Below are positions 1 to 12,563 of a stretch of 64,000 nucleotides of DNA, one piece after another. Both the position numbers and the translations under genes were made by a program. The notes beneath the pieces are model-generated. The model saw only the letters and a list, made by a program, of their open reading frames with translations. It made no database searches and had not been told where the DNA came from. Source of the DNA: Lanius collurio (taxonomy: Eukaryota; Chordata; Aves; Passeriformes; Laniidae). Every line of letters starts with the position of its first letter. Position 1 is the first letter of the stretch. The stretch spans positions 25,003,100-25,067,099 of the forward strand of contig JACBWW010000007.1 of the NCBI GenBank assembly GCA_020086605.1, in the 5' to 3' direction.

Positions 1-3000
1 GTATGTGGCTGGCACTAAGAGGAGCAAAGGAAAACACTTTTATATTGTGCCCACACTTTTAATTTAGGCTCCAACAGGATTTTTCTGCACAGTGACCGAG
101 ATTACCTTGCACAAAATTGAGAGGGTGGGACATGGGGAATAATGAATCCTAAAACATACAAAACTGTATTCATGAAATCAGTTTGGGTTACTAGGAGGCC
201 AGGGAGCTTTATGGAAATGAAACAACCAGTAAAGCAACATCTAAAGACTCCAGGAACAATGGGCTCCACTTTCACAATCCTGTCTGGGAGGCAAAAACGA
301 AGCACAGGGCCTCGGTGCCCGTGGCTCCTGCATCTCCCTTGTGCTGGCGCAGCAGCTGGCCCTGCACAACAGGAGATCTCTCCTTCGAGCAGCTGACCCA
401 GAGAGGCAATTTTTGCATGACTGAGTGTGTACACTGCCGGGGCTCTAGCAGTGTGTGTTTGTTTGTTTGTTTGTGGTACAGTTTTTGCTTTTTTTTTTTG
501 GGTTTTGTGGCACCATCACCCCAAATGGCTTTTGACTGCCAGGCTAAATAATTTCTGCCCTCCCTACCCACCCCCTTTTCTTTTTACAATCTCATATTGT
601 TGAGGACAGTTACCAGGGTTTGCCTTGTCATTGTTTCACAAAATATAATGTTAACACATATTTTGTGCTCTGCAGTTTTCTATCCATGCCTTTCATAATT
701 CACTCCACTTCTTGGTTTTTTTCTTCAGAATTTTCTCTGTTTTGTCTGAGTACTTTTCATATGGAAGCATTTAAAGTTGTATATAATAATATGTTACCTA
801 CCACAACAATTGTAATTTGAATTGTGAGAGTAGGAAACTATTAAATACTTTGACATTAAATCTATTGTAGAGTATCTTAAAATATGCTCTAGAAAACATT
901 TTGGACTACCTTGAAGCAGTAGATCCAAAATGCACTTCCCAGTTGTCAGGTAGAAATTAACGTAGCTAGAAGGTCTCACCTGAATTTTAGACTGGGACCT
1001 GCATAAACCTGATTTTGGTCCTGCTCATGCTCTGTGTACCTTGCTTCCCACAAAAAGCAGACCAGTGCTTTCCCACAGATCTCCCAGTGAGGCGAAGAAA
1101 GGGGGCAGGACTGAAGGGCAGAGGGGCTTGTGGGGAGCCTCGCTCGTGGAGGGCTCACAGGCTTAGTGTGAACTGAAAGGGGGAAGGAAAATAAGGAGAA
1201 GAAGACAAGGTTACAGCAGCACGTCTCTGGGTGGTACAATGTCTGTGGGTGGTAGAACTTTAGAGCCCAAGCTAAATTTTTCTCATTAACATGGTGTGAC
1301 TGCCTATTGTCAAAAAGCTTAAATTTGTAGTGACTGCTGGCAAAATATTTGGGAGTGTGGTGAAGAAAAGGAAACTGCTTAACTTACAATCTAGCTCTGC
1401 AAAGCAGAGCTGAGTGTGATTTAATGCACTGTATAACAAGGGGATGAACAGTAGTATAAGACAATGCCTCCAAAAAAAGTCTCAGAAAATGAGATGTAAA
1501 ATACAACATGGTTACCTGACTTACCCATTTAGTCATGACCAGGACCAGGCATGTTTAAAACCTGAAAGGCAAGCTTTATTTAAGGAAAGAAAACAAGTGC
1601 AATTTCAGTTGTGCAACTTCACAGTTGTATATTGAGGCTGTCCTCAGTGTTCTCTCCTGGCTTGATGACAGGGATAAAAGCAGAAACAGGAGATGGATGT
1701 AGCAATTTCTAGCTTCCCCTCTTGCAGTGAATTCAAACTTTTGACAGGATAGAAGTGTAGAGGAGTCCGAGGCAAATGTACCTCCTGGCATGCCTTGATT
1801 CTGAGTAATGCATTTCATTTGCAGATTTTCTTGTCAGCTAACTTCAATCTTGTCCTGTGTTCTCCTCCATCCTGCATACATTGTATACAGAAAACTGATT
1901 GTTGCTTGAAAAAGGATGAGAGTGGTGAAATAACACTTCAGCTCTTCCCCAGTTTCTCAGGTTTTTCAGTTCCCTTCTAACAATATGGAAACATTATTTT
2001 TACAGTCTTTATTGGAAAATCCAGAAGGGAATGTTGCCAAGTTCTTCCACTACTGGAAACTAAAATTTTGGTTCAAATCCAAAACTGAAAACAATTTTGT
2101 GAAGTCAGGCTGGGTCCCCAGAGATTTGGTTCCTCCTGCTACAAACACAAAATAAAAAGTTGTGACCTTTCTGAAGCCAGGATCTCACACGTGTTCCTAC
2201 ATGACTTAAATAACACAGCTTATGATAGTTTGTGCTAATGCCTAACCTCTTTGCAACCAAACATCTTGGATAAAATCTTGTAGTGAATAAAAAACAGGAT
2301 GTAGCCAATGCCTGACTATAATATATACATATAATCAGATTTATTATTCAGGTAATTTTATGAAGATCTGTTTCCCACAGACTTTTGTCCTCTGGATGAT
2401 TTACACCTAGTGATGCTCAGGCTCTGATCACGTGTTGGCTTTGTGGGGGGTTTTCACAGCTTCATCTTCTGTGTATTCACTCTGGGGTGGTAGCGCCTGA
2501 CTCTATAAGCTCTGACTTCAGCCTTCCCCTCTGTTGCACCATGGCCTTTCTCCTACACTACTTCTCTTCCCAGACATTGTCTTTCATGAAACAGGTTTTG
2601 TTGACTCCTCTGCCCCCTTTCAGATTTTGCTGGCACCCATGAATGGGCTCAGATCTCAAACAGGCAGAGGCAGACAGAGGCACACAATGTGGTTGCACAA
2701 GTGTTATTTCCTTTGGAAACCAGACAGGACAAGAAATTGTCTCAAAGGGGAATATCTCTCAAAATTTAAATTCTCTCAAAAAATTACACATCTTACAAGC
2801 CTATTTTTACTCTTTGGATATTTGAATCCACGGTGTCCAATCTGAATAAAATGTATCAGCAATCCTGCTTATACTGCGGTGTTTTGCTAGTGGGGACATT
2901 GAGCAAAACTACCATTTAGAAAAGAGTAACAAAGTGTATCTTTGTGAGAGCTAAGTATCAGTAGGTGTTAATCCATGCTTTGCTAGTGAAGCTTTGTTCG

Positions 3001-3280
3001 GTAGCAGTGAAAAACACAGATTGGAGACAGACTCCATGCTATTTTTACAAGACATATTATTTTGATGCCTTCCTCATTTAACAGTCACAGAGGATCATAG
3101 GATGGGTGTTGATATATCCATAATAATATTATGTCACATATTAAATCCTTGCTAACCAAACTGTGAAGTCAAGCATTATTATTTCAGATGTATCCTGACT
3201 ACTGGAAAAGTTGGTAAATCTATCTTGAGACTAACGGCCTTTCTTCCAAACAAGTGAAACCTACCTATACCTACTTTGCC
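1..3280. other. Non-coding DNA, no recognised gene
   Basis: Mixed AT-rich sequence without a recognisable exon, RNA gene or long repeat. Reading frames reach at most about 110 codons on either strand, which is expected by chance at this composition. Visible small features are a GTTT tract near 453, a run of eleven T at 489-499, and a perfect 8-bp inverted repeat with a 3-nt loop at 1393-1411. A short stretch near 3086-3110 faintly resembles the antisense CR1 3' end but is too short to call. Confidence 0.6.
453..499. repeat. (GTTT)n microsatellite and adjacent T-run
   Basis: About five units of GTTT (453-475) are followed after a short spacer by eleven consecutive T (489-499). This is a low-complexity tract. 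No LINE or SINE body was recognised immediately next to it, so it is called as simple sequence and not as the tail of a transposon. Confidence 0.7.
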
Positions 3281-3335
3281 CTAAATAAAACAAACAAACA
3301 AAACACCCACCCCCTCAAAAAAAAAAAAAAAAAAA
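3281..3335. repeat. (CAAA)n and poly-A low-complexity tract
   Basis: A short CAAA array (about 3284-3300) leads through a C-rich spacer into 19 consecutive A (3317-3335). It could be an old poly-A tail of a retroposed sequence on the plus strand, but the DNA to its left shows no recognised element and no target-site duplication was seen, so simple sequence is the safer call. Confidence 0.75.
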
Positions 3336-6300
3336 GGAAATAAATTCTTCCCAATGATACCAGTTTCTTTTCCTTTACTTGGTTGTCTGGCATTTTTGCC
3401 AGATGAACTTCTTTGACATTAGTGTTCCTGTGAAGCTAACAAAATCCTTCTATTAATCCCCATTCTTCTCATAAGTATTTCCATCCCTAAATCATGCATA
3501 CCTTTATTGAAAATCTGAAAATTATGCAGCCAATTCTGTTAGCAGACCACCAAGAGCATGCCCTTTACTTGGGAAAAGAGCTGGGGAATATGCTGTGTCA
3601 GCAACCCTGTGTAAACAATCTGTTATTTTATACAGCATCTTTTTTCTGCTCTGGTAATAACAATGTGAGTTTTGTTTGTGACTGTGGCAGGATTCTGCTT
3701 GGTTATGGCTTTTTTTTAAGTCACAGCACTTCATAACAATCTCCAACTCTGTGTTTTAGCACTTTCATCAAAACCTCCAGAGAGTGTGCTGGAAGTATTT
3801 TTCCCCACTAGCTTTCTTTTTTGATTAGAAATTCATGCCTTCAAACTGAAAATCACCTCTGTTCACCAGAGGAAAGAAATAATTTATAGCCAGGTTCATT
3901 TAACAGTGCCTTCTCACAAGCAAAGATCAAACATTTTGTGAAGGAGGGACTAAGGCTGGAGTTGCCCTCCTGGCATTCCTGGTCAATGCCGAGGCTTTGC
4001 TGAGAGCTGGCCTGCACAGGATGCCACTACTGCCATTTCCAGAGATGCTGGGGACTCAGGGGCATGCTGTGCTATAGAGCACAGCCCCTCTCAAGCTCTT
4101 ATTTTCTCATTAAAACCTTTGGTCATGAATGGAACCCAAAAGGGTTCCCAGGGCAAAGCGACATGGCCACAGGGCCACACAATGTTTATCCAAGGGCCCT
4201 TTCCAGAGCCCTGGTGATGCCACAAGCACTGGGATATATTTAGCCCAATCCTCTCTGCAGAAATGTCTCCTGTTTTGACTGGTGCAAAATGTTTGCTTTT
4301 TTACTTCCTTTATTCTTTAGGATCTCTTTGGTGAGAGGATCTGTTTTTCTTTCCCAAGTGGCCGTCCCTAACTCTTATGCATCAGGCTGCGAGGCAATGA
4401 GACTGCCCAGCTTCTCTCTTAGCACCTCTGTGAGGGACATGCATTGCAATAATGCAGTCCTTGAGCTCAAACACTTCAAACATTTCTTGTTCTGTTTTGA
4501 ACCCGTGTCTATCAAATGAATTCTCCTAAAAAACAATATTAACAATCCAATATATTTCAAATAAAGCAACTGTTTCTTGTCTCTCCTCCATGTATTTTTG
4601 CTGCCTCAGTAATGCCAAGCTCACATAACACCTTAGTGAGGACAGAGTGACACTGTCCTGAGTTTCACTTGTTTACATGTGGCCCTCTGTGGCTTTTCCT
4701 TCAATGTCACTGTCACAGGGATGACATAATCGTGGACCAACATCCAGCTCAGAAGGAGGAAGAATTTAACTTGGCTTTACACTGATAAGCCAGGCATCCT
4801 CTGCTGCAATGTAATCCAGCAGTCCCGGGCAGAGCCCCTTAGGGGTGACACTGCTGTCCTTGCCCCAGCAATACAGATCCATACACAAAACCTTATCAGC
4901 AAATGAGGTCTCAGAGTTTTCATGCCATGTTGGTGTAAACTGGGTCTCCTGACATGAATTGTGCCAGTCCCTCCAGTTCACCAGCTCAGCTCTCCAGTTT
5001 TCAGACTTTTATGAGCATCTCTTCCAGCTCTCTGGTTAAGGATGAATTTCTCACAGGTGTGGAGCACAACACTGGTGTCCATGGCACAGCCTTGAACAGT
5101 CCCAATAGAGCTTTTTACCAATGGATCCAAAGGCTGTTAGAGTCACAGACAAGGAAATGAAGGAAAAGCAAACGGACTTGGATGATTCGAGAGTGAATCC
5201 TTCATTCACGCCACACTGCTGCCTTCTCTGCAGTCGTGTCTAGGATCAGAATGAACCACAAGTTTCTGATTCATTGCAAAATCTCTCAATTAGCTGATAC
5301 TGAGGGATTTGCCTTCACCCTAGTGCTATGCTAACCTCCAGGCAAAAGATGCTCTGATCCCAATTTCTTCTTGTTCTGCTCACGCCACATTTTTCCCGTT
5401 AGCCAAACAACTGAGTGAGGCAGACTTATTAGTGATAATGTTTTCTATGTTTTCTGAGAAACTGGCATTACCTGCCTCAGCCTGTTGTGTGTGGGAGGGA
5501 CCTGCTGATCCTTCTGTGAATAACCGCCACAATTTTGTGTAGCTGAGCAGAGCGCTGAAAAGCTAATGATGATGAGAAATGGGCTTTCCCATCCAAAAGA
5601 AAAGGTACAATCGTTTACATAGCCACATTCAGAGCTGATCTTGACTGTGTATTCAGTTTTTTAAGTGGCAGCACCAGAAATGCATTTACATAAGCAGAGC
5701 ATCCAGAATATGCTATCCAAGAATTGTCATAGCTGACAAATCATTAAATGGATTTTTTTTTTTTTAATGGGAAAGTGTATGTGTATGCAGTTCATTAGTT
5801 TGGGGGGCAATTTGCCTCAGAAGTCCCATAAAGAAATAAAGCAGAGCTCTCTACCATGAACTTTATGTCTTATTATATTGCTGCACCATCTTGTTGCATG
5901 AAAATTCAATTTATGTTTTCCACATAATTTATTTTCCATTTAAATGGCTTTTTAATTACTCTCTAGGCAGTAAGCAGAATCAAATATAATTTATGGCACT
6001 TTTAGTAACAAATCCATTGTTCATTTTCTTACAGGGCTGAACACACCAGTAAAGCAATGTTGAAGTAGCTTTTATTCAGACAGCTCTGATGTTTTCTAAA
6101 GAAAATGTGTGTCAGGTCCACAGCCTGAGAGGGAGAATGCATCTTTGTTTTAGGAACCATTCACACACGAATACATACAATGCCCTCCCAGAACAAGCGA
6201 AAGGTGCTGGCCAGGCTTTGGAGAGACTGCACAGCACAATAACACAGCAATTGGTATTTTCATTCAGCAGTGTTGGCTTTTGCTCTGAAGAAAAACTGCC

Positions 6301-9300
6301 ACAGTGCACCAGACATGAATAAAAATCATCATGAGTAAATAGCAGGCTATTTATTTAGAGGTCATACTTCCCTACCATCATTCAGCACAATGAAGTTACA
6401 TGTAAGTTAAATAAATTAAATACATTTCTCATTTGTAGTTTTATGCCTGTCTCCACAGTCCCTGATGCCATGCAATCATGTAATGAAAGACAGATGCTGC
6501 TTTAAAGATCTTGCAGCCGAAACAAACTACACACAGAAATGGAAAATGTAATAGAGATGCTGAGTTATCAGATCTTATTAATTTATTGTTTGGGTTCAAA
6601 GCCATGCCAGCAAAATTTTATCTGAAGTGCTGCAATTAGGAAAAGAATCACCAGGGCCCCATGTAGAAGCAGTGGAGGATAGTCCTTGCAGAGGGGGATC
6701 CAGAGCTCAGCTCAGTGCTGAACAAAGGAGAGGTGAATCCAGCCCTGGGTGCTGAGCACAGCAGCAGGATTAGCACCCACTGAGTCTGGCAGGAGATGGA
6801 GCGAGCCCATGATCCTGGCCTGGTTTCTGCACAGGCTTGTGTCATTTCCACTCCCCCTCCAGCAGCAGGACACCTGTGCTGCTGTCCACCACCAGCCATG
6901 TGTGATCTCCACCAAAGTTCCTGCTGGGACCTGGATCCTCATACACCTGAGTGCAAGAAAGGCCAACACACATTAACCTTCCAAGAGATTTTATACAGCT
7001 TTTTTCTGCTCAACACTGAATAGTCGCTGTGTGCCCTTGGTGCTATATTTGGTTGATGTTCCATATTTGTGTATTTTCCTTTTTCTGTTGCTTTTGATTG
7101 ATCCTATGGGAGGTTTTCTGAATCATAAATGCACCACTCAATGATCCTGTTTTGTCCCCCAAGGAACAATTTTTATCTAAAGCTCCATTATACTATATTT
7201 AACAAGAAAAAAAGCTGTGTACATATCATAGCAACATAGCCAGCCCACAAGGTTGTTATCTTGAATAACATCCAGAGTTCCCATTTTTCCAGTAGTCTTT
7301 TTGATTAAATCAAGAAGTAACAGCAGACAAAAACTTTGCTGCTTTGTGACATTTTCTGTAAACCAGGTAATATTCAGATATTTTGTTGAAATACATGCTA
7401 TTCATCAAAATTATGGTTTATAGGGAGACATAAACTATTCCTAGAATTTAACAGATCTTGTGATTTCTACAGGTAGAATGTAAAAACTAAGAAAAAGGAA
7501 AAAAAGGTTATTCTCAGTACTTTTCAAAACAACATTTGTAGTAATATATTAGCTTATTTGGAGTAATAAGCTAATAATAAAGGGGTTTTAAATACTGAAA
7601 AATGAATTTAGCATTTACTTTTTATATCAAATCAAATATTTGGTTTCTACCAAGCACAACTTAACTCATTTTTAAAAAAAAAAGTCATGCAATTTCAAAA
7701 GTGTACTTTAGCTATAATGTGGTTCAGACATCAGACTGAAAATGCACAGCTCTGGTCCTAGTCTGGGCATCAACAGCTGATCTAGCCTCAAGAATAATCA
7801 CAGGAAAACTTGGCTTCTATGCCCTGGTGTTATAGAAGTGCTACTGGTAATTCAGTGTCAGAAGTATTTCAGTACAGACCACTCTGTGTGGCATTGCCGA
7901 AATACTGCACAGAAGACACACACAGTGCTTGGTAAAACTATAGAAAGCTGCCACTTATTCCAACCCAAACCTCAGAAGACTTTGCAGTGGATGTCTCAGA
8001 TGGGCACAAGCAGATCAGGTACTGCTGATTTGCTGTCTCCTTTAGATCTCAGAGGGGCTTGGCTGCAGTAGGAAATGGAACTGAGTAGTAAAATCATCAA
8101 CACCACAAAATGGAGGATGAAGAAGAAAAGAAGAATTAAAGCTGCTCCACAGTCATGATAATGCCAACTGCAGAGATTTTGCACCAGAGCTGAGGCACTT
8201 GGTGCTGACTGCAGTGGGGGACTGGGTACCATCTAAGGGAGGTGACTCTTGTATTGCAGTCCATGACTTCCTGAAGCCTGTGGCAAAGTCTTGGAGTGAG
8301 AACCCTGCTGTTTGTCAGACAAGCTTTGCCCAAAGAATAATCACTGTGATATCTGTGACTCTCCAGTGACAAAAGGACAAGCCAAATCCTGGCACTACCT
8401 GAATTCCACAAATTGTTTTTTTTTTTCCTCCCTGCTGTAATGAATGGGGGAAAGGATGATGGTATTGGCTCTGGAGGAAATCCTACAAGCCAGTAGTCTG
8501 AGAGACACCAGCAGGCTATGATCCAGCTGTTGAACTGAACCTTGTGGACACCAAATCCAAATAGGATCCACAGGGAAAAGAATTCCTGAAGAAATACTGA
8601 AGAATTCCTGAAGCCAAGCACAAGTTGATTTGGGGAGTACGGTGCATCTTGGAGATAATTTGGGTGCAGGCAACCAAGGTTCAAATCCCTGCACCGACTT
8701 TGATTCGCACAACTGCATCCCAAAGGGCTCTGAAATGAGTGCAGGCAGCTGCCTTGTTTTCTCTTTCTGCAGATATTCTCTTGTGAGTGAACAACTGCAT
8801 ATGAAGAAAGAAAAAATGTGTCTCCAGCCTGCTATGAGCTGACATGTCGCTGCAGTTGGGGTGCAGCTATTTATGTCCCTCACTCAGATTTCCATCAGGG
8901 ACAGTGAGCTCTGGAGGTGCTCTGAGTCTCTGGCATCTTGCCTGTGTGCCATTGGCCATCTCAGATGGGTAGGTCCCAACCCCTCCCATGTACCAAGGAA
9001 TCACTGACAAGCTACTCCTAATCTTGTCAGAGTGGACACAAGTTTCTGAGTTAGCACAGTAGTTTATGATGGAAAGCATTTGCAATTTAAAAAAGCCCAA
9101 TAAGCCAAAACCTGACAAGATGTAGGTATGCTGCATGTGTGTATTTGATTATGTGAAAATTATGTGTGGTTCTTCTTATTTTAAAAAGAACAGATCAAAA
9201 GTGTGTAGCATATCTCATGAAGATTTTATTTGCAATGAATTCAACAGGAATTTCTTCATAAATTTAACCAAAAGCAATGATGAACCACCAGTGCTTCTTT

Positions 9301-12300
9301 TTACTTATTCTGACACTTTAGATTGTTTAATTCTATCAAATTTACTTATTCCTACTATAGAAAGAAAGTCATGGAGGGCTTCATTTAGACTCAACTCTGT
9401 ATTAGCAGCTCAAATAACTTCAACTTCATGAACATTTCAATCATCTGTTATAGTTCTATAACATCTGCTCTAGCTATTTGCTCTACTTGGGGTAACCAAG
9501 GCAAAATGATAATTTTTAAAGAACCTCCAGGACTTGGAGGTAATTTTTAAAAAGGTGTTAGGCTGACAGACTTTTCCACACTTAAAAACATAAATCAAAA
9601 AACAAATTGCCTCAGGATGAGCCATGCAATCCCACTGGGTATAGTTATCCAACACACACAAATACTGCACTGACAGAAGTGCATCCCCCTTCTCTCTACC
9701 TGGGGCCATTGCCTCCATTGGATAGGATTTGGAGGGAGCCCTCAGACCAAGCAGGGAACTGAGATCAGTCACAAGGCAATTTTTCATTTCTCTTTTAGGG
9801 TTTGTTATATCTTTTACTACTTTTTAAATAATTCCTGAGAGGAAAGAAGGCCTAGCTGTTTATAAATAAAAGTACACAGAAGGAATCAGTAAAATGAGGA
9901 ATTTTTTCTACAGAATTATCTCAATTTTAAGTAGCAGGCACATTTGGTTTTGTTCTTGCATTAATTTGCCATGGCTCTGCAGGAACCTGGAATTAGACAG
10001 GAACAGGAATAATCTTATCCTGACAGATCTGACATAATAAACCACCACATTTCTGTGGTATTGCAAAATATGTAAATAATTTTTAGATTCTGCATTAGTC
10101 ATACTTTTTTAAAGATGAAATGTTGATGAATAATTATTCATAACATAAACTGAGTTTGGAGTTCAAACATCTACACATAAAATTCAACAGTCTCCACATA
10201 TTTCGGAGAACTCAGAGGACAAGATCAAGAAAGCACAGGGAAATATTGTGATCAGCACTCATGGATCCTGTTGCTCACCACTAGTCAAGAGACTGCTGAC
10301 TGAAAAGCCATTTCATTTTCTTCTCTCCAGCTGGAGACAAAAAGCCTGGCAGCATGTTGGAAGGGTCTTGCAAACAGCAGCCTGAGGAAGAGCCTGATAC
10401 AGCAAGTAACACAAAATGTGCTTGCAGTTGTAGTTCCCACTTAGCTGAATTAGGAACCAGTTTATTTTCTGGGTGCATCAATGCATCCAAAGCTCAGCTG
10501 CTCTGACATTCATCAGCTGTGCTCTACTCAATGCCCTGTTGCAATTATCTGTGAACAGAAAATGACAGGCATCCTGAGAGTATCCCCAGCATTAGGGAGG
10601 GTTGTTATGACCCAGACTGGCTGGGAAAAGGATGGTGACAGCCTGATTGGGGAAGGCAGTGTTCTCCCAGGCTGTATCTGAACTTGTGCTCAGCACTGCC
10701 TCACAGCCCTGACTCCCCAGGCAGACAGAACGAGTGGCTTGTTGAAGAGCAGTGCCATTCCCAGCTGCCCAGACTTCTCCTGAATGCTGGCAGGAAAATG
10801 AGTGAAGGTTGTGCATTCCAAGGGGCAGCTGGGATGCAGTAGCACTCCTGAGAAGTGCAGCCAGGCACTGCAGTTTCCATGTAACCCTGCAGGGAAGACA
10901 GCAGTCACCATGCATGCCACCCAGTACTTCGGTGTCTCCACCTTGTCCAGCCTTTAAAGCATGTCTTACAGCATTCTCTTCCAATGGTTACTTTCCATTT
11001 GCTTATGCTTACAGCCATTTATTAGCTCCTTAACTTTTCCATATTTTTCCCTTCTTTCTGCCTTTTTTTTTTGTTGTTGTTTTTAATTATGCTTTCAGAG
11101 CTACTGCTTACCTCCCATGAAGGTATTTGAAACTGTGCTACGTACTTGACAAAAAGCCACCTGCCTGCCTCTATGCTGTGGGCTCTGTGACTACTAAAGA
11201 CAGGGAAAAAAAAGTGAAGACTGCACAAGGAGCTTCAGTGTCCAAATGCTCGTGGCAAGCAGGCAGGAAGTCCCTCCCAGTGGCATGCCACAGGCTGTCC
11301 CACAGAGCTTGCACAAGGCCTTTAGAAATTAGAAAATAGCGTCATGTGCTTCCTGTGCACATTTGAAACTGAAGAGGCTCTTTGCTAACCTTAGCTCCTC
11401 CCCTGAGCTCTGGCAGAGGCTCAGCCAGCACAGCTTTCAAGAGGGGTTGGCTATACCTCTGCAATTCCCCCTGCCACACCTGCCTTTTTTCAGTACATAA
11501 ATACACTTGGGGCATTTTCTGGCCCTTCTACCAGGAAGATTTTTACACTGCTTGAACAATTAAACATTTAGACAATTGAACTGTTTCATCTGGACAACCA
11601 GACCTGATATGTTGTGTCAGCTTCAGACACAGACCTGGAGGTCTTCTTGTATTAGGCTTTTTAATTTTCCTCCAGTACTTCTAAAACAAAATCAAACTGT
11701 ACAATTTTAGATAAAAAGACTACTCCTTCATTATTTCAGTTTTTGGTTCTTCATTGTTCAACTTCAGTTCCAGTACCTGTTATGATGGAAACAAAGATAT
11801 CTTTGCAATTTCTGAAGGCTGATGAAGGTTGGGTTTGGGTGGGAAGTATGCAATTAGTGATTCTGCAGAAAATACAACCAAGTGGCAGAAAGGTGAGGCC
11901 ATGGATATAGCTTACTGGCTGTTTAGCTCCTCAGTTTATAATTCAGAAGGAGCTGGCTTTCAGATACAAAACTATTTTCTCAGATGTTCTGCACTTTTGA
12001 GTAGAGAATCCAAATCCCCAGTGGTCTTAGCTAATTACATTCATGGACATTTGCATCTAGTGTGGCAATGGAAGATGAGTCTGTTTGACAATCTGTCCTC
12101 AATGATAGGACTGGGCACTGTAAAAAGAAAAATCTAACCCAAAAAGAGTTTCAAATACTAATTCAGAAAACCTTTCTTTAAAATGGTGTTTTCCAGGAGC
12201 AATCCCAGCTCTTCATAGTTTTATTTTATTTGTCAGAAAACCCCAAAGCCCAAATTATTTGTCAACAAGAACCCCAACTGCTTTTCAAATAAAAAATTAA

Positions 12301-12396
12301 TGACATTAAGCACATATGTGTACTAAAAGTATACATAACAACATGCAAAAACTGTTATGTGCTCTTCCAGTCTGTTTTACTACTTTTCTTCCCTGG
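3336..12396. other. Non-coding DNA, no recognised gene
   Basis: About 9 kb of unique-looking sequence. The longest open frames of the window lie here on the minus strand (8136-8723, 195 codons, and the overlapping 8395-8883, 162 codons). They match no family I know, begin at arbitrary ATGs and contain no domain signature. 5430-6040 is AT-rich with several homeodomain-like ATTA/TAAT cores and may be a conserved non-coding element. A clean AT-rich hairpin sits at 7547-7576. A run of 13 T lies at 5753-5765. 10590-10960 is locally GC-richer but has no CpG-island character. Confidence 0.6.
7547..7576. repeat. Perfect 12-bp inverted repeat, 6-nt loop
   Basis: The left arm TATTAGCTTATT (7547-7558) is exactly complementary to the right arm AATAAGCTAATA (7565-7576), with TGGAGT as the loop. 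Pairing stops abruptly on the outside. It has no T-rich 3' end or other sign of a transcribed RNA gene. It may be a random palindrome in AT-rich DNA or the remnant of a small inverted-repeat element. Confidence 0.8.
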
Positions 12397-12563
12397 AAAA
12401 AAAAAAGAAAAGAAAAGAAAAGAAAAGAAAAGAAAAGAAAAGAAAAGAAAAGAAAAGAAAAGAAAAGAAAAGAAAAGAAAAGAAAAGAAAAGAAAAGAAA
12501 AGAAAAGAAAAGAAAAGAAAAGAAAAGAAAAGAAAAGAAAAGAAAAGAAAAGAAAAGAAAAGA
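12397..12563. repeat. (AAAAG)n pentanucleotide microsatellite
   Basis: An uninterrupted AAAAG array of about 32 units, 167 bp in total, preceded by ten A. It is all purine on the plus strand and all pyrimidine on the minus strand. The Lys/Arg/Glu-rich and Phe/Leu/Ser-rich open frames across it are artefacts of the repeat, not genes. The lack of interruptions suggests an active array that is likely to vary in length between individuals. No transposon body was recognised directly upstream. Confidence 0.98.

Noticed and set aside
2067..2083. tRNA T-arm-like TTTGG-TTCAAAT-CCAAA with B-box consensus GGTTCAAATCC
   Set aside because: The 5-bp stem and 7-nt loop look right, but the upstream DNA gives no D-arm or anticodon arm and the would-be acceptor strands do not pair well. 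A short AT-rich chance match is more likely.
3086..3110. Possible antisense CR1 3' end (GATCATAGGATGG-like)
   Set aside because: Only about 20 bases resemble the CR1 tail and the following sequence does not continue into the conserved GGAAGGGACC block.
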